DNA of 64,000 nt from Thecaphora thlaspeos (GCA_900291925.1 UWYS01000004.1:372001-436000); one strand, 5' to 3'. Shown: positions 34,108 through 46,223, numbered from the stretch's first letter. The notes: a model not told the origin generated them from the sequence alone. Made by a program: numbers and translations.

Positions 34108-37100
34108 GCCTTGGCAAGTTTGCGAAAAGATCTTGGCGAGGGGGAGCAAGGTGCAGATAGATAAATACAGCGCCCCAGGCGAGCCTAGAGAAGCTTAAAC
34201 CGGCGCTGTAGCGACCAGATAGCTCAGGCTCGTTGCCGACTCGTCGAGTTGGTCCGGATTGCGAAGAGCGGAGGTCGACGAGCTAGAGCGGTGATACCTG
34301 GGGTCCGGAAAGAAAGGGGCGATAAGTGTGGACTCGTTTCCGGGCGTGCGGCAAGAGAAAGCGAAGTGGAAGAGCACGGGATGTATCGAAAAGGCACCCG
34401 GGCCGTGAGACCTTTAGCTGGAGTGAATGTCGAGCCGGCGACAGACTGGTCGGCTGTGTTGCCTGTGGTGCTATTCGTAGACGCCAGGCGGGGGAAAGTG
34501 TATGCAAGGTCGGACGAGATGTCTCAGGCGCCTTTAACGTCTGATAAGCCAGTGCGCAGATAACAAGGTGCCAAAGTGTGCTGCGGAGGGCGGCTTTTGA
34601 TGGCAGCCCGTCGGGACGGCTGGTGTCGGCTAGCCTGTGGGATTTGACGAGTGTTGCCGGGCAAAATGGTGGACCGGAGGGCAGGGAGGTCGTGGTGGTT
34701 TTGATCAGAGGTTCGGTCCCCCGTTTATGGCATGACTGGGTGAGGCGCCGGTGGGTCGCTCGAGGTCAGAGGTCTGCGGAAGCAAGGGCGAGGTAGACCG
34801 GAACAGATTGTGGCGGTGGGTCGTCTGCGGCGACAATACGTAAAAGGTCTTTGGTTAATCGAGAGGTATAATAAACTTGCTACCTGACTTTGCCGGCGAT
34901 GGGCGCCGCCGATCGTCTGCCCCCACCAGTTCGACTGGGTGCAGTGGCGAGGGATGGGGCTTTCAGCCACGTGCGGTGTGGCGCCCTAGGTGGTATAAAA
35001 TAACGAGGTGGAACGACGATTCCGGTGAAAAGGTGGGCTGGAGGGCGTCGCGGCGGGTGAAGTGGCGGTGTGGGTTGGTGCAGAAAGCTAAGGTGGGTTG
35101 GAAGGTGGGGAAGCTTTGTTGTTGTTGGTGCCGTTGAAGCGGCGGTGGAGGCGGCGATGTTGCGATGGATCAGACGATTGCGCCTTGCACCCAAGTCCGA
35201 TGGGCCCGCGTCGGCGCTGACAACGACGAGGTGGACAAACAAGTGGGGCCCGCAATCGTTGAGAGTCGATAAGAAACGGGGGCACAGCTCTGTTCAGTTA
35301 GACGGCGCTCGATGGCGTCGCGATGGTAAGAGGCCCGGCCTCGGCTGAGTCAGGGTAGGGTGGGGCGGGTGTGCGGTGTGATGGGTGATGGGTGATGGGT
35401 GGGTTGGTGTGAAGGAGTGGAAGGAGGAGGTCCAGAGACTGGATGATGACGAGGACGAGGAACGGTCGGCACGGCCGGCGCGGGCACGGCTGTGCGGGTG
35501 ATCCGTCTCTGTACGGGAAGCAGGCGGGCCAGCGACGGGCAGGCGGAGGCCCAGCAGACGAGAGGTAGCGTGTCTGCCAGGGTGCAAGCTTCGGCCAGCC
35601 GCTTGGCCTTTCGGGATCGCCCACCTGCCCACAGCCCACCTGCCTGCTCGTCATTATCGGGCAGGCCGAGGGCCGCTCAAAACCAGGGAGGACCGACGAC
35701 CGACGATGTCGGATCAGGCAGGCCTGCACCGCACTCACCATATGGCAGAGGCAGTGCAGGGCAGGGCAGGGCAGGGCAGGGCAAGGAGCAGGACGTCACG
35801 TCGGCGCGGCCGGTGGAGCTCTGCGCCCCTTGTCGAAATCTTGCTTGCTTTTGACCCTGCCTGCCCGCCAGTCTCCCTCCCCTACCCCTCCTGGCCCCAT
35901 TCTAAGGAAACGGATTCAGGAAAGGCAGACGCGCGCGTGTCTGCGTCGACGTACAGCGCCTGCCAGATTAGCCTGCCTGTACGTGTCTGCGAAAGCATGA
36001 ACAACCCGTGGGCTTCCCAGCCTGGCCTCGACGCTGACACCTCTCCGCCCGCGACAGCGGGACTGCCATTGTACAGTATGTACGGGTGGCGGAGCGGGAC
36101 GGTCCCCGTTCTCGCTCGGTGAATGAACAACCCTTACTGCAAGAGACCTGGCAGGTCATACTCACACTGTACTTGGTGTACGTTTCTGGATATGACTTCA
36201 GCGGGCTCCGGTAAGTTACTGTAGTTGAACAGCTTTCGGCGCACCGCGAGCGACCAGAAAGGCATCGTTTCAAGGTGGCGAGACAATGGGCTGCTGCGCC
36301 ATGGCCACCTCGGGATGATCCGCGCTATGTCAGCACTACTCTGCAGCTGTTACAGTATCCTGTAGTCTTTTGGTACTAAGTTATGCCATCTGGGCGATCT
36401 TGGCCGAGATCGATCGTGCCAGCACCCGAGCTTTTGTGGTGACTACTCGGCCAAAAGTCGAGCATGTCCTGGACACGACATGGTCTCGACCAGCTTGGTT
36501 CGCTACAGCGCGTACGTCTTATCTACCTTAGTCTGGCCTCGACTGAGAACCCAGATGGGGAAACGGCCAACGGTCTGCTTGCTGTCTGGATGGCTCGTTG
36601 GGCGATCCGGGGAGCATCTGCTGTACGCGAGAGTGTGTAGTGGCGCCCGTGACTACGTACATACATAGTAGTACGATACGCAACGGGGTGATGTGCCGCC
36701 TTGGGTCGATCAACAAGACAGCCATCGTGGCGGTCATGGTCGACCTTGACACATCGATGGCGGGCGCTCGTCGCCGTCGGAGACATGCGTTAAAACTGTT
36801 CCTTGGGCCGTCACCGCCTAAGAACAACTCTGTGGCTGGTCCCCGTTGCTGAAAGTTGGCTGGTGAGCAAGCTAGCAAGTCTAAGCGGTATTTTCAACGG
36901 GACGTTGGCCGGCAGCAGCTCCGTCAAAGCAGGCGGGCCCGTCGTGTTCGTGTGACGCCGAAGAAGGCGGTGCGCTGCGGCTGAGGGGATGCGGATGCAA
37001 GTGAGACGGACAGAAGCATGCGCATCGGGACCACCTCGCTGGCTTACTCGATGGCTGGCTGGCTGGCTGAAGTTTCAGGTCGCGGTTTCGACTGCCAGCT

Positions 37101-39586
37101 GGGCCTTCAGGCCTCCGCCATCTTCCAGTGTTGTGTCGCCGTACGGGGCCAGGACCGGGGCGAACAAAGACACCGATACCGAGTGCCCAGCTGTCATGGC
37201 TCGGAGCTTGAATGGACTCTCTTTGACGTTCTTGAATACAAGATGTATGTTGGTCTTTGGTCTGTGACTCGGATGTGTAGCGCGCCTGAAGGTCGTGTGC
37301 GCGTTGTAGGAAACCCCGGATCCGAGGTTAGGCCCTCTATATATGTATAGCCTGTACGTGTCAGGATAAAGGGAAAGGAAGCCCGCCCTTCTTGGCAGCC
37401 CTATCAGACCACACCCGTCTCGTCTGCCGGCAAGGCGACGAGGTAGGGACCGTTTACGCCTTGCTCCCAGCATGCTTTGGGGCGATGTGATGGGAGATCG
37501 GAGCTCGAAAGCCGCCATAGCGACGCGAGTGGTGGCCAGGAGGCTTTCCGTGGTCCCATGAGCCTTGGTTGAGTTTGGCAGCCGCACATACTGTAAGAAG
37601 ATGAGGGCGAGTTGCTCATCAAGGGGTCTCGATCTTGCCGTTGGCCTGCTTTTGCTTTCGCCTCTTTGTTTGCACGGAGCGCAGCCAATAGCTGATGATC
37701 GTCCCGCCCGGCAGTGGATGATTTTAGTACTGTGCTGTACTACGGCTGGGACCAGGTCGCCGTTCACTATGGTGTACCCAGACCATCTCGACGTCAACAG
37801 GCCTCTTAAAAGGTTGTACGGCTACGCGCCGAGGATCACAGGTGGCTCGCCGATGTCCGCATCAAGCTAAACCGGGGACAAGTTCTCCTCGAATCGTCCT
37901 TGCATGCATCTGCTTGAAGAACAAAGCGTCAAGGCGGTCCGTCAAAACGTACAATCCCACCCACCGCCATCTTCGTCGTCCACGGCGCGTAGAAGAGTCC
38001 GTTCGCAGCCCGTTTCCGTTCGAGGCCCCGCCCACAGGTTCGCAGAGTCGGGGCGGTGGCGAAGGTACCACGGCTGTGAGAACATACCGACGGCGGTGGT
38101 GCTGAGATGGCCCTCGACTGGTTGCGAAGAGTCCCGCGCCCTCTTCTCCGTCCTTCGCATCGGGGCTCGGAAAGAAAGCAAGGTCAGAAACACGCACTCC
38201 GACTCGCCGTAAGCCCATGAGGCTTCACCGGCATGTTCGCCCGTTCCGCACCAAGCAAGGATCGCCTAGGCGTAGCCGCAAAGGTTGCCGGCCCGGTTCA
38301 AGGCAGGGTGTGACCGTCACCAGGCTGTGCACGAAACCGTTGACCATGTAACGGAAGGCCGATACGCGATTGCCCTACAGTATGCTGCGACGGCGGCGGC
38401 ACCTTGCACAGGGCGTTCGCTGACCCCAAAGCGATAGCACGAGGAGGTCCGTACTGCTCGCCATCGAGTTGCCGGCGTGCTGATACCTACCCTGGTGAGA
38501 GTGTGATCCTCACCTACTTACTTACCTCTTGGAATTGCCCGACCTCGTGCTTTGAAGCATCTGCCTGGCGAGCCAACAGAGGTACGCAAGAGGACGTGGT
38601 CTCTCGCGTCCCTGTTCGGTTGCCGCTCTCTTCTTTACAGCCTCACGGCTATCCATTGCGCAACCGAACGACCAGACGCCGCCCGACCCACGATGCTCAC
38701 GCTCATGACCCGCATGGGCCTAACGCTACACCGCCATCGCGGCATCTGCCATCCGTCGTTCCCGCCTTGCGAGCACCGATCCATGTGCTTCCTTTTGTGC
38801 GCAACGGGTTCTCTTCCATCTCAGCGTCGGAAGGCTACGAAAATCGAGATACGAAATTGGGAGAAAAAGGCGGCAAAAATACTGTGACAGATCGGCTCCC
38901 GCGGCGACGGGAAGAAGCCTCACCACTACTCTTTGTTTCAGAACAGGGCAGACTCCCGTAGATCAGCAAACGATGGCGGAGCAAGGGGGTTCAAGCAAGC
39001 CTGGTCCCCGACAAACGCAGAGCAGACCAAGAGCAGCGGCGTCCGCCGGCCAAGCGGCCATCATCGTCCGCACAACCTTGAACCCTGGAGTTCGTCTCGC
39101 TCTCGCAGATCATAGCGAGAGACGGTACTGGGCTCTGACGCTTGAATGATCCGCGTATCTGTGCCTCCCCTTTCTCTTTGTCCTAGACCAGAGGATCGTC
39201 CGCCGGCCTGGCTCGAGACACACAGCGAGATCCTGCCGATGGCAAAGCTTCTTCTGCAGTTTGAGCCTCTTCTCCTCATCGGTCGCTCCAAGGCAGGGCT
39301 CGACCTGCCGCCAAGCCAATGTTTAGAGGCGGACCTTGCCCTTTGTCTGGCCCGATCCGATCGTCCAGCACTCCGCAGCGACCACGGGAGAGATCAAACC
39401 GACAGGGACCGCCTATGCAAGCGGGATCCCCACAGGAACGGGAACTCTTTGGTGCGTTGCAATTCCACGGCTGCTGTAAGTAAGAGGGCCTGCAATAGAT
39501 GGGTGGGGGGGAGAAGCGACTTCCAGCAAGACGAATGTGAGGGCCGGAAGTTGCGGAGAACTATCCATGGAAGCGGCGCAGTCGTC
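34108..39586. other. Long gene-poor interval (5.5 kb)
   Basis: The longest stretch here without a supportable gene. It is the upstream side of the zinc-finger gene and the downstream side of NAD kinase. It looks less GC-rich than its surroundings by eye. Open frames up to 240 residues occur on both strands (for example 37075-37797 minus and 38404-38961 plus) but show no family motif or sensible splice structure. Five copies of TACAGTA/TACTGTA lie at 36072, 36217, 36351, 37589 and 38377. Simple repeats include GGGCA near 35755-35785 and CTGG near 37050-37072. No tRNA, rRNA or transposon remnant was recognised. Confidence 0.5.
35755..35785. repeat. Pentanucleotide repeat (GGGCA)n
   Basis: About six tandem copies of GGGCA within the long gene-poor interval. 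Confidence 0.85.
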
Positions 39587-42500
39587 TCACGCCCCTTGGG
39601 TCGAGTCGGAGTCGCTCTTGACGTCCCCATACACGACCAACGCCGTTCCAGCCTCGCCGCCACCGCCCCGGCTGCCGTCGTCGCCAGTCGAGGACTCGCC
39701 CGGCTGTCCCCGCTTCTTCCTGCTGCCTCCCCTGGCCTCCTTGCTACGCCTCCTATCGTTGCCCATCGGCAGACCGGTGGGCGTCTTGTCCCTCGACATC
39801 GCAGAGCTCGGGGTCATCGGACTTTTCTGCAGCGGCCTGTGGGGACGCGGCGTCTCCTCCGTCCCCTTCTTGTTGCCGGCCGCGTCCCTCTGGCCATTTT
39901 GGGCCCTCATGCTGCGCTGCGATCCAGCGCTGCCGATGCGGCTATCGTCCAGTCGGAAGTCGGCGTTAAGGAGATGCCGCTCGCTGATCGCCTTGGGCGG
40001 CAGCGGTGGGCCCTGGATGGCGAATCGGTCCGGGCTGTTGAGCGCTGAATCGGGCCGGCCCAAGCTCCTGGACAATTCGTTGTGGTGCGTGTGGGCCGTT
40101 GTCGAGGTCAGCGGCGTCAGTCGCGGTATGCCGTTGGCATTGGTCGGCAGTATGCCCTGTCCCGACATCCGACGACTCATCAGCCCTCCCGACCTAGACC
40201 TCGAGTGCAGAGAAGGAGGCCCTCTGCGGCGATCGCCCGGCGTGGAGGCGCCCGAGTGGATCGGACTGTTGCTCCTCGTCACTGTCGTGCTCGTGTCGTC
40301 GATGTCGAAGTGTTCCGACTCCTCCTCGTTGTCCTCTCTATCTTCGTCATCATCGCTGGCGCTATCCGACTCAACATTGTCGTCGTCATCGTCATCATCA
40401 TCATCGTCGTCGTCGTCGTCGTCAGCGCCGTGCTTGGTGAACGCGATGCCCTCCGAATTCGACTTGTGGCCGCCCTTGCCGCCTGGCTCGGTGTCGTTGC
40501 TCTCCTCAACGACGACAAATGACTTTTGCCGTTGCCGTTCGTTCCATTTCAGCGTGCGCGAGATGCTCGAGAACCAGTCGGTTGACTGGTTGTCGGCGCA
40601 GACAGTGGGGAAGGGATAGCGCGAGGCTGTCACCTTGATGTGGTCGCCCTCTGTTTTGTTGTTGTCGTTCCGAAACCAGGGATCAGCAAGTGGATATCAG
40701 AGTATGTCACATTGCCCAAGTGGGTATTTCGGGAGGACGGTAACTCACGCTTCAACTCAACCCGTCCACGCCCGTCAAAGCTGGCCCACGCCGTGCTCCG
40801 GGAGTTGTAAGGTACCGCAATTCGCAGCTCCATGCTGTCGGGTAGCAGCATGGGACGGAAGGAGAGGGTATGCGGGCAAATCGGGGAGATGAGGATCGCC
40901 GGAATCTCTGGGTGGACTAGAGAGCCGCCAGCCGAAAGCTGACACAGGAATGAGAGCAGAAAGGAAGACGGTCCGGTCAGTCACCGACAAAGCACCAGCT
41001 GCGAGCAGGAGTCAAGGACAATTAAAGGGGCGGATCTACCCACAGAGTATGCCGTGGAGCCTGTCGGGGTGGAGATGCAGAGCCCGTCGGCCTGTGCGGT
41101 GGTCATGTGATGCTCATCGCCTGTCGTATCGATCGATCCATGGCATGGCGGTCAGCAAATTGCCGCAAGCCTCCCAGACTAGCTGCAGCGGGGCCATTCG
41201 ACCCGACTCACCAAACACCTCCAGCAGACTGACATATGGACTAGGACCGCGGTCGACCACGAGATCATTGAGCACCTCGAACGTCTCGACCGGCCGCGTG
41301 CTAAAGCACATGATCTCCTTGTCCCTGCACTTGTTCTTGCCCTTGTCCTTCTTTCTCTTCGTCTTCACCCCTGCGGCCACTCCGCGCGCCGCTCCTTCCT
41401 GCCTGCTGTCGTCGTCACGGACTTCGTCTTCGAGCGATCTTGGTCGTTCGCCGGATGACGGGTTGGGACTCTCGATGGCGTCCCATCCGCAGTTCTTGAT
41501 GCTTCGCGTGATGATCTCGCCCGTCTTGCCGGACTTGATGGCGCGTCGGCGGTAGCGGTCAGCGCTCGATGAGCTCGGCAGCGTTGCCCGCTGAAGAAAG
41601 CGATCGGGACGGAGGGCGACGTATGCTTGTTAGCGTCTGGCTGCTGAGCAAGGCTAAGCTAGCAACGCCTTCCGCTACTCACGTAGATCGTTGCGGTGAA
41701 GCGCATCCGCAGGTTGACGCGGATACCGTCGCCGAGAGCCGAGGTCATCACCTCCTTGTACCTGCTAAAGTCGAAGTTGGTCAGGAATCCGAGGGAGCCC
41801 AGCGCGAACGGCAGCACGGGAGGCACAATCCGCTGAAAGAGCCACGAGCAGAAGAGCACGGTGCCGTCTCCTCCGAGCTGATGTATCGAGGGGGACGAAG
41901 GGATCATAAGGAGTCCAGCTTGGTCAGAGGGTGAGGCGTTCCACTTCGAGGCAGACCCTGCGAACAGGCAGCTTGATTCAGACACGGCAGACTCACAGTC
42001 ACGACAAAGTCGAACAGGTGCGGCGAACGACTGCACATGTCGCTAGTCCAGTACCGCAGCTTACCCTCCTGCCGCGGGAAGCCATTGCTGCTGCTGTCGT
42101 AGCCGCTGGCGCTCGAGAGCGAGCTCGAAATGCTGGCGGTAAGCCTGGGCCGGGTGTCGAAGAGCTTGGGGTAATCGCGCTTGACACCCTCTGCATCGAA
42201 GCGCTTCGACTTCTGGAGCTGCGAATCTACGTAGACGGTCAGGCCGACGTCCTTGCCGTTGCGCGGTGTCGTCATGAGCCAGATGGCGAGCTCGCGGGTG
42301 AGCTTGATGAGCTGGTTGTCGCGCGCCTTTGTGATGATGAGGACACTGTGAATGGTCGACTTGACGCGCGCGCGGCCGAGCTGCTTGCTCATCTCGCGCA
42401 CGCCGACCGCGGTCTCGGCCAGCTGGTGGGTGAGGCTGCGGACCTTGTCTTCGTCCTCGTTGCTGGCATATTCGTAGGAGCTGTCGTACGACGAACCGCG

Positions 42501-43343
42501 TCCGTCGAGCGAGTCGAGGTCCTCGTCGCTCGGGCTGCTGGGCGAGGCAGACCCGACGCGCGCCCGCCTCTGGTTGTCGTTGTCGTTGTCGGCACCGGCA
42601 GCGGCGACAGCCGCGGTCGCCGTAGCGGTCGCGTTGCTGTCGTAGTGCGCCTCGTCGTCGATGGCCCTGCCGTGCTGCCTGCTGCTGCTCGAGATGGGCA
42701 CCGACTTGGAGCCTGAGGGCGTGCTTCCCTGCCTGCCGTAGGTTGCCGGGTCGAGGTAGGAAGCGTCGCTGCCGGTGGCAGCCTGGGGCATGGGTGTCTG
42801 ATCGACATCGCGCGGGTCCTCAGAGCACGAGGACGAGTTTACCTCTGCTTCCGCATCGGCTCTGCGCCTGCGCCGCAGCGGCTGCTGTGCCGCCTTGTCA
42901 GTCTTGCGACGTGCCTTTGTTTCCCGCGAAAGGCGTACCTTTTGCTTTTTGAGCGAGTCGCCCAGAGTGACGCCCTTGTCGAGATAGCTGTGGACGAAGC
43001 AGGGGCTGCTGAGATCCGCGCTAAAGTGAGACTCTGGCTGGACGTTGGATGCCTCGTGGACGAGTGCGTGGGTGGGATTGATGGGTGGCACGTCAGCGGG
43101 GGCGTCGTCGACGTTAGTGTCTACGGGCACAGCGGAGCCCTCATCGTCGGCCATGGTCGTGGTGATGGGACTTTTGAGGGCGTGGTCGGGGACGTGCGAG
43201 GGTGGGTCCGGAGCGGAAGCAGTCAGAGAGACGGCTACCATGGGTGCGTCGGTGTGGTGGGAGAGTGTGAGGGCGGCGGAGGGCGCGGTGTCCCTTCCTG
43301 GGTCGAGGAGATGAGCCAGGGCGTTGCGGTCGCTTTCGGGCAT
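39587..43343 (-). CDS. NAD kinase (ATP-NAD kinase) with long disordered extensions
   Basis: Phosphorylates NAD(H) to NADP(H), the cell's source of NADP. Exons 43343-41997, 41877-41683, 41590-41212, 41120-41044, 40938-40749 and 40650-39587 give 1083 residues, against about 500 for yeast Utr1. Kinase signatures: [15 protein letters not shown] at the start of exon 2 (GGDGT nucleotide motif, residue ~451), [33 protein letters not shown], and [15 protein letters not shown] continuing across an intron into [12 protein letters not shown], then [19 protein letters not shown]. An extra basic insertion ([11 protein letters not shown] region) lies inside the catalytic domain before [12 protein letters not shown]. 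About 340 disordered residues precede the domain. The tail contains a run of 15 Asp. The start chosen is the first ATG in frame ([11 protein letters not shown]); later Mets are possible. The gene diverges from the GDA1-like gene. Confidence 0.93.
40379..40425. repeat. Trinucleotide (GAY)n tract encoding poly-Asp in NAD kinase
   Basis: An imperfect GTC/ATC repeat on the plus strand encodes 15 consecutive Asp residues in the NAD kinase C-terminal extension. Contraction or expansion would keep frame. Confidence 0.9.
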
Positions 43344-44078
43344 GCCTTGCGAGGAGGAGGAAACGGGCGCCAGGCCGACAAGGCTGCAAGCGCAGAGGCG
43401 CGAGGGGGTCAATGGTTTTAGGCTAGGCCGGTCTGCGCTCTCCAGCGTGTCGACGCTCCCGAGCGACTGCAGGACAGTGGGAACGGAGAGGGGCGCGTGT
43501 TGCCGTGACTCAGCCTGATAGCTGGAGGAGGCGGATCGTGGTTGCTGATTCGATGATGGAGGTGGGAGGGTATGGGTGAAAGACCGGAGGCGGCCGAGGA
43601 CGAGGACGAGGACGAGCAGGGGTTGGCTCGATCCGGCGTCTACAGCGGCCAGGGCGAGCCGATGTCGGCCCACGTCCGGTTAGCTGATTCCACGTTTTGC
43701 CCTAGTCACTGCCGTCACAGGTTGCGAGTCCGTGGCACGACGCTCAGACACGGCGCGGACCCGGCTGCATCGCCGACTTCCGAAACGACGGCGGCAGGCA
43801 GGCTAAGGCGCGGTCGCAGGTCGGCCGCAAGCCGCGGCTGGCTATGCCTTCCACGTTGGGCGGTTGCTTGCTCGACGGCACCCCCTTGCTCTCGTCCTCG
43901 TGCTCCTCCCACACGCCTTCCCCTTCCTCTTCTTCCTCCTCGTCCTCGTTCCCGTCCTCATCGGATCACCCGAAACTTCGCCTGCATTGACGTTGGCATT
44001 ATATTGACGACTCTCTCTGCCCCTTCACTCCTGCTGAGCGTCCTGCGCTCCACCGTTGCCACTTCCCGCCACCCACTA
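43344..44078. promoter_or_regulatory. Divergent promoter between NAD kinase and GDA1-like gene
   Basis: A 735-bp interval between divergent start codons, holding both promoters. Open frames extend into it from both sides but lack conserved sequence, so both genes were started at downstream ATGs. Confidence 0.5.
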
Positions 44079-46046
44079 ATGAGCTTTGCCCGCTCGACAA
44101 AGGAGGCCCCGTTTTCGCCCTCGTCGCAGTCTCACCCTCCCTCGCGAGCTAGCCCTCCTAGACGCCATTACAAGGCACGCTCCATCAGCCGGCAGAGCCT
44201 CGATCTCTCCCAGTCCGAGACCGGCTCCTTCCTCGGACAGTCTCACCTCGACCTCGACGAGGGCACGTCCTACCCTCCCCCTCATCGTGCTGCCTCTTCC
44301 TCGCATGCCAGCGCCGCCGCTGTCAGCAGAAGAAGGATGCCGCTCGGCGCAAAGAAGTTCGCCTTCTTCCTCTTCGCGGCAATTTGCCTCGTATGGCTCC
44401 TCGGCCCAACCCAGAGGAGGCGGGACGTTACCACCTACGTCAATGACAAGGCGGGCCAGGTTCTCGACAAGGCACCCTGGCGTAGACCAAATGTCGGGCT
44501 GGTGAACGATGCGACGGACATGCCCACGCCACAACAGGGCGGCGCTTCCAAGGCGGAAGAGGTGCGATCCCGGCCTCAGCTCCACCCCGACCCCCTCAAG
44601 ACAACGAGGTGCGACGAGTCTAGCCGCCAGACGAAGCCGCTAGACGCTAAGGGCAACGTCCGTCCGCTGGTCCAGTACGCCATCATGATCGATGCCGGAA
44701 GCACGGGGAGCCGCATACACGTCTACAAGTTCAACTACTGCAGCAAGGCGCCCGAGCTCGAGGATGAGTACTTCAACCTCGTCATTGGCGGCCTCTCAAA
44801 CTATGGAACCCAGCCCTCGGGCGCCGCCGACTCGCTGCGGCCGCTGCTCCAGAACGCTCTCGAGCGCGTCCCCAAGCAGCTCCATGGCTGCACCCCGATT
44901 GCCGTCAAGGCGACGGCTGGCCTCCGCCTTCTTCCCGGCGAGCAGGCAAAGGACGTGCTCAAGGCGGTGCGACAGATGCTCGAGACCGACTACCCCTTCC
45001 CCATCGCCGACGGCAAGGACAGCCACGGCCAGAGGGGCACCAAGGGCGTCGAGATCATGGAGGGTAGGGAGGAGGGCGTGTTCGCATGGATCACGGTCAA
45101 CTACCTTCTCAATCGCATCGGCAACAGCGAAGGCGCTGACGTCGAGACGGCCGCCGTCATGGACCTCGGCGGCGGATCGACGCAGATCGTTTTTGAGCCG
45201 ACCTTCTTCTCGCACGCGCAGGGGATGCAGCCGGGTGAGCACGTCTACAACCTCAAGGATTTCGGTACGCGCTCCTTCACGCTTTACCAGAATTCCTACC
45301 TGGGCTACGGCCTGATGGAGGCGCGCCAGTCGGTCAACTCGCTCGCCGCCTTCACCTACAGCCTGGCTCACCCTAACGCGGTCCGGACGGGGTCGAGCAA
45401 CCAGACGCCGCTGGACTGGTCGCACCTGACGCCGGAAAACACGCGCATCCCCTCGCCCTGCTTTGCTAGCGGCAAGACCAAGACGGCCACCATCAGCCAG
45501 CCGGGCCAGTCGTCCAAGGCAAGCGTCACGTTCCTCGGAACGCCGGGCGGCTTTAGCGCTTGCAAGCGCTTGGTCGAGGTGATGATGGACAAGGACGCCG
45601 TCTGCTCGAGACCACCCTGCTCGTTCGCCGGTGTCTACCAGCCGTCGATGATGGAGACCTTCCAGAACGCACCTATCATTGCCCTCTCCTACTTCTACGA
45701 CCGTCTCGCGCCCTTCGGCCTGGAACCGGAGTTTCGCATCGCCGACTTCGAGAAGCTGGCGGAGAAGGTCTGCTCGCACGACGCCGCGTCGTCGTCGATT
45801 CAAAAGGGCGAGTTTTCGCCCGAGGCGGTCAAGGAGCTCGAGGATAGGCCCGAGACGTGCCTGGACCTGACGTTTATGCACGGCCTGCTAAGTCTAGGGT
45901 ACGAGCTGGGCGGGACGAGAAAGGTCCGCATCGCCAAGAAGCTGGGAGGGACTGAGCTGGGTTGGTGTCTGGGCGCACAGCTGGCTGTGCTCGAGAAGGA
46001 AGGGTTGCTGTGCAAGGCTCCGACCGGCTCGCTCTCGTCGTCGTAG
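44079..46046 (+). CDS. GDA1: GDA1/CD39 family nucleoside diphosphatase (Golgi guanosine diphosphatase type)
   Basis: Single exon, 655 residues. Hydrolyses GDP (or UDP) to the monophosphate in the Golgi lumen, allowing nucleotide-sugar exchange during mannosylation. A type II anchor (KKFAFFLFAAICLVWLLG, residues ~91-110) follows a Ser/Arg-rich cytosolic tail, as expected of a Golgi enzyme. All four apyrase conserved regions are visible: MIDAGSTGSRIHVYKF near 202, KATAGLRLL near 280, REEGVFAWITVNYLL near 330 (with the catalytic Glu) and MDLGGGSTQIVFE near 361. The C-terminal cysteines of the family are present (CSRPPCSFAG). The start is the ATG at 44079 (MSFARSTKEAPF), preferred over the open frame upstream because that part is Arg/Pro-rich and unlike the family. 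Its 3' end converges on PRO3 only 177 bp away. Confidence 0.94.
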   Translation: MSFARSTKEAPFSPSSQSHPPSRASPPRRHYKARSISRQSLDLSQSETGSFLGQSHLDLDEGTSYPPPHRAASSSHASAAAVSRRRMPLGAKKFAFFLFAAICLVWLLGPTQRRRDVTTYVNDKAGQVLDKAPWRRPNVGLVNDATDMPTPQQGGASKAEEVRSRPQLHPDPLKTTRCDESSRQTKPLDAKGNVRPLVQYAIMIDAGSTGSRIHVYKFNYCSKAPELEDEYFNLVIGGLSNYGTQPSGAADSLRPLLQNALERVPKQLHGCTPIAVKATAGLRLLPGEQAKDVLKAVRQMLETDYPFPIADGKDSHGQRGTKGVEIMEGREEGVFAWITVNYLLNRIGNSEGADVETAAVMDLGGGSTQIVFEPTFFSHAQGMQPGEHVYNLKDFGTRSFTLYQNSYLGYGLMEARQSVNSLAAFTYSLAHPNAVRTGSSNQTPLDWSHLTPENTRIPSPCFASGKTKTATISQPGQSSKASVTFLGTPGGFSACKRLVEVMMDKDAVCSRPPCSFAGVYQPSMMETFQNAPIIALSYFYDRLAPFGLEPEFRIADFEKLAEKVCSHDAASSSIQKGEFSPEAVKELEDRPETCLDLTFMHGLLSLGYELGGTRKVRIAKKLGGTELGWCLGAQLAVLEKEGLLCKAPTGSLSSS

Positions 46047-46223
46047 CGTAGCACAAAGGCTTCCTATCCAAAGTGGACGTCTCGAGGGACAAGGTATAGA
46101 TTCTGGAATTAGAACAAACGCAGCTGCCCTTGCGCGCGCAGCCCCTGTTTCCACAGAAGCATCTGTGGGGCTGACCTCCAGTCCGCCCACTCGGACCGAT
46201 TCGGGCCTGTACGACGATATGAT

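Noticed and set aside
34681..34740. Possible tRNA T-arm-like sequence (GGTTCGGTC)
   Set aside because: No acceptor stem, D-arm or anticodon arm can be fitted around it.
35380..35420. GGGTGAT-type repeats resembling telomeric sequence
   Set aside because: Only a few imperfect copies and not the TTAGGG unit; a local simple repeat.
37075..37797. 240-codon open frame on the minus strand in the gene-poor interval
   Set aside because: Starts without a convincing ATG context and has no recognisable domain or splice partners. It may still deserve a transcript check.
38404..38961. 185-codon open frame on the plus strand in the gene-poor interval
   Set aside because: Composition and lack of motifs suggest chance; no supporting neighbour or splice structure.
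43572..44078. N-terminal extension of the GDA1-like frame
   Set aside because: The frame is open upstream but the sequence is Arg/Pro-rich and unlike Golgi enzyme tails; the ATG at 44079 gives a normal type II layout.
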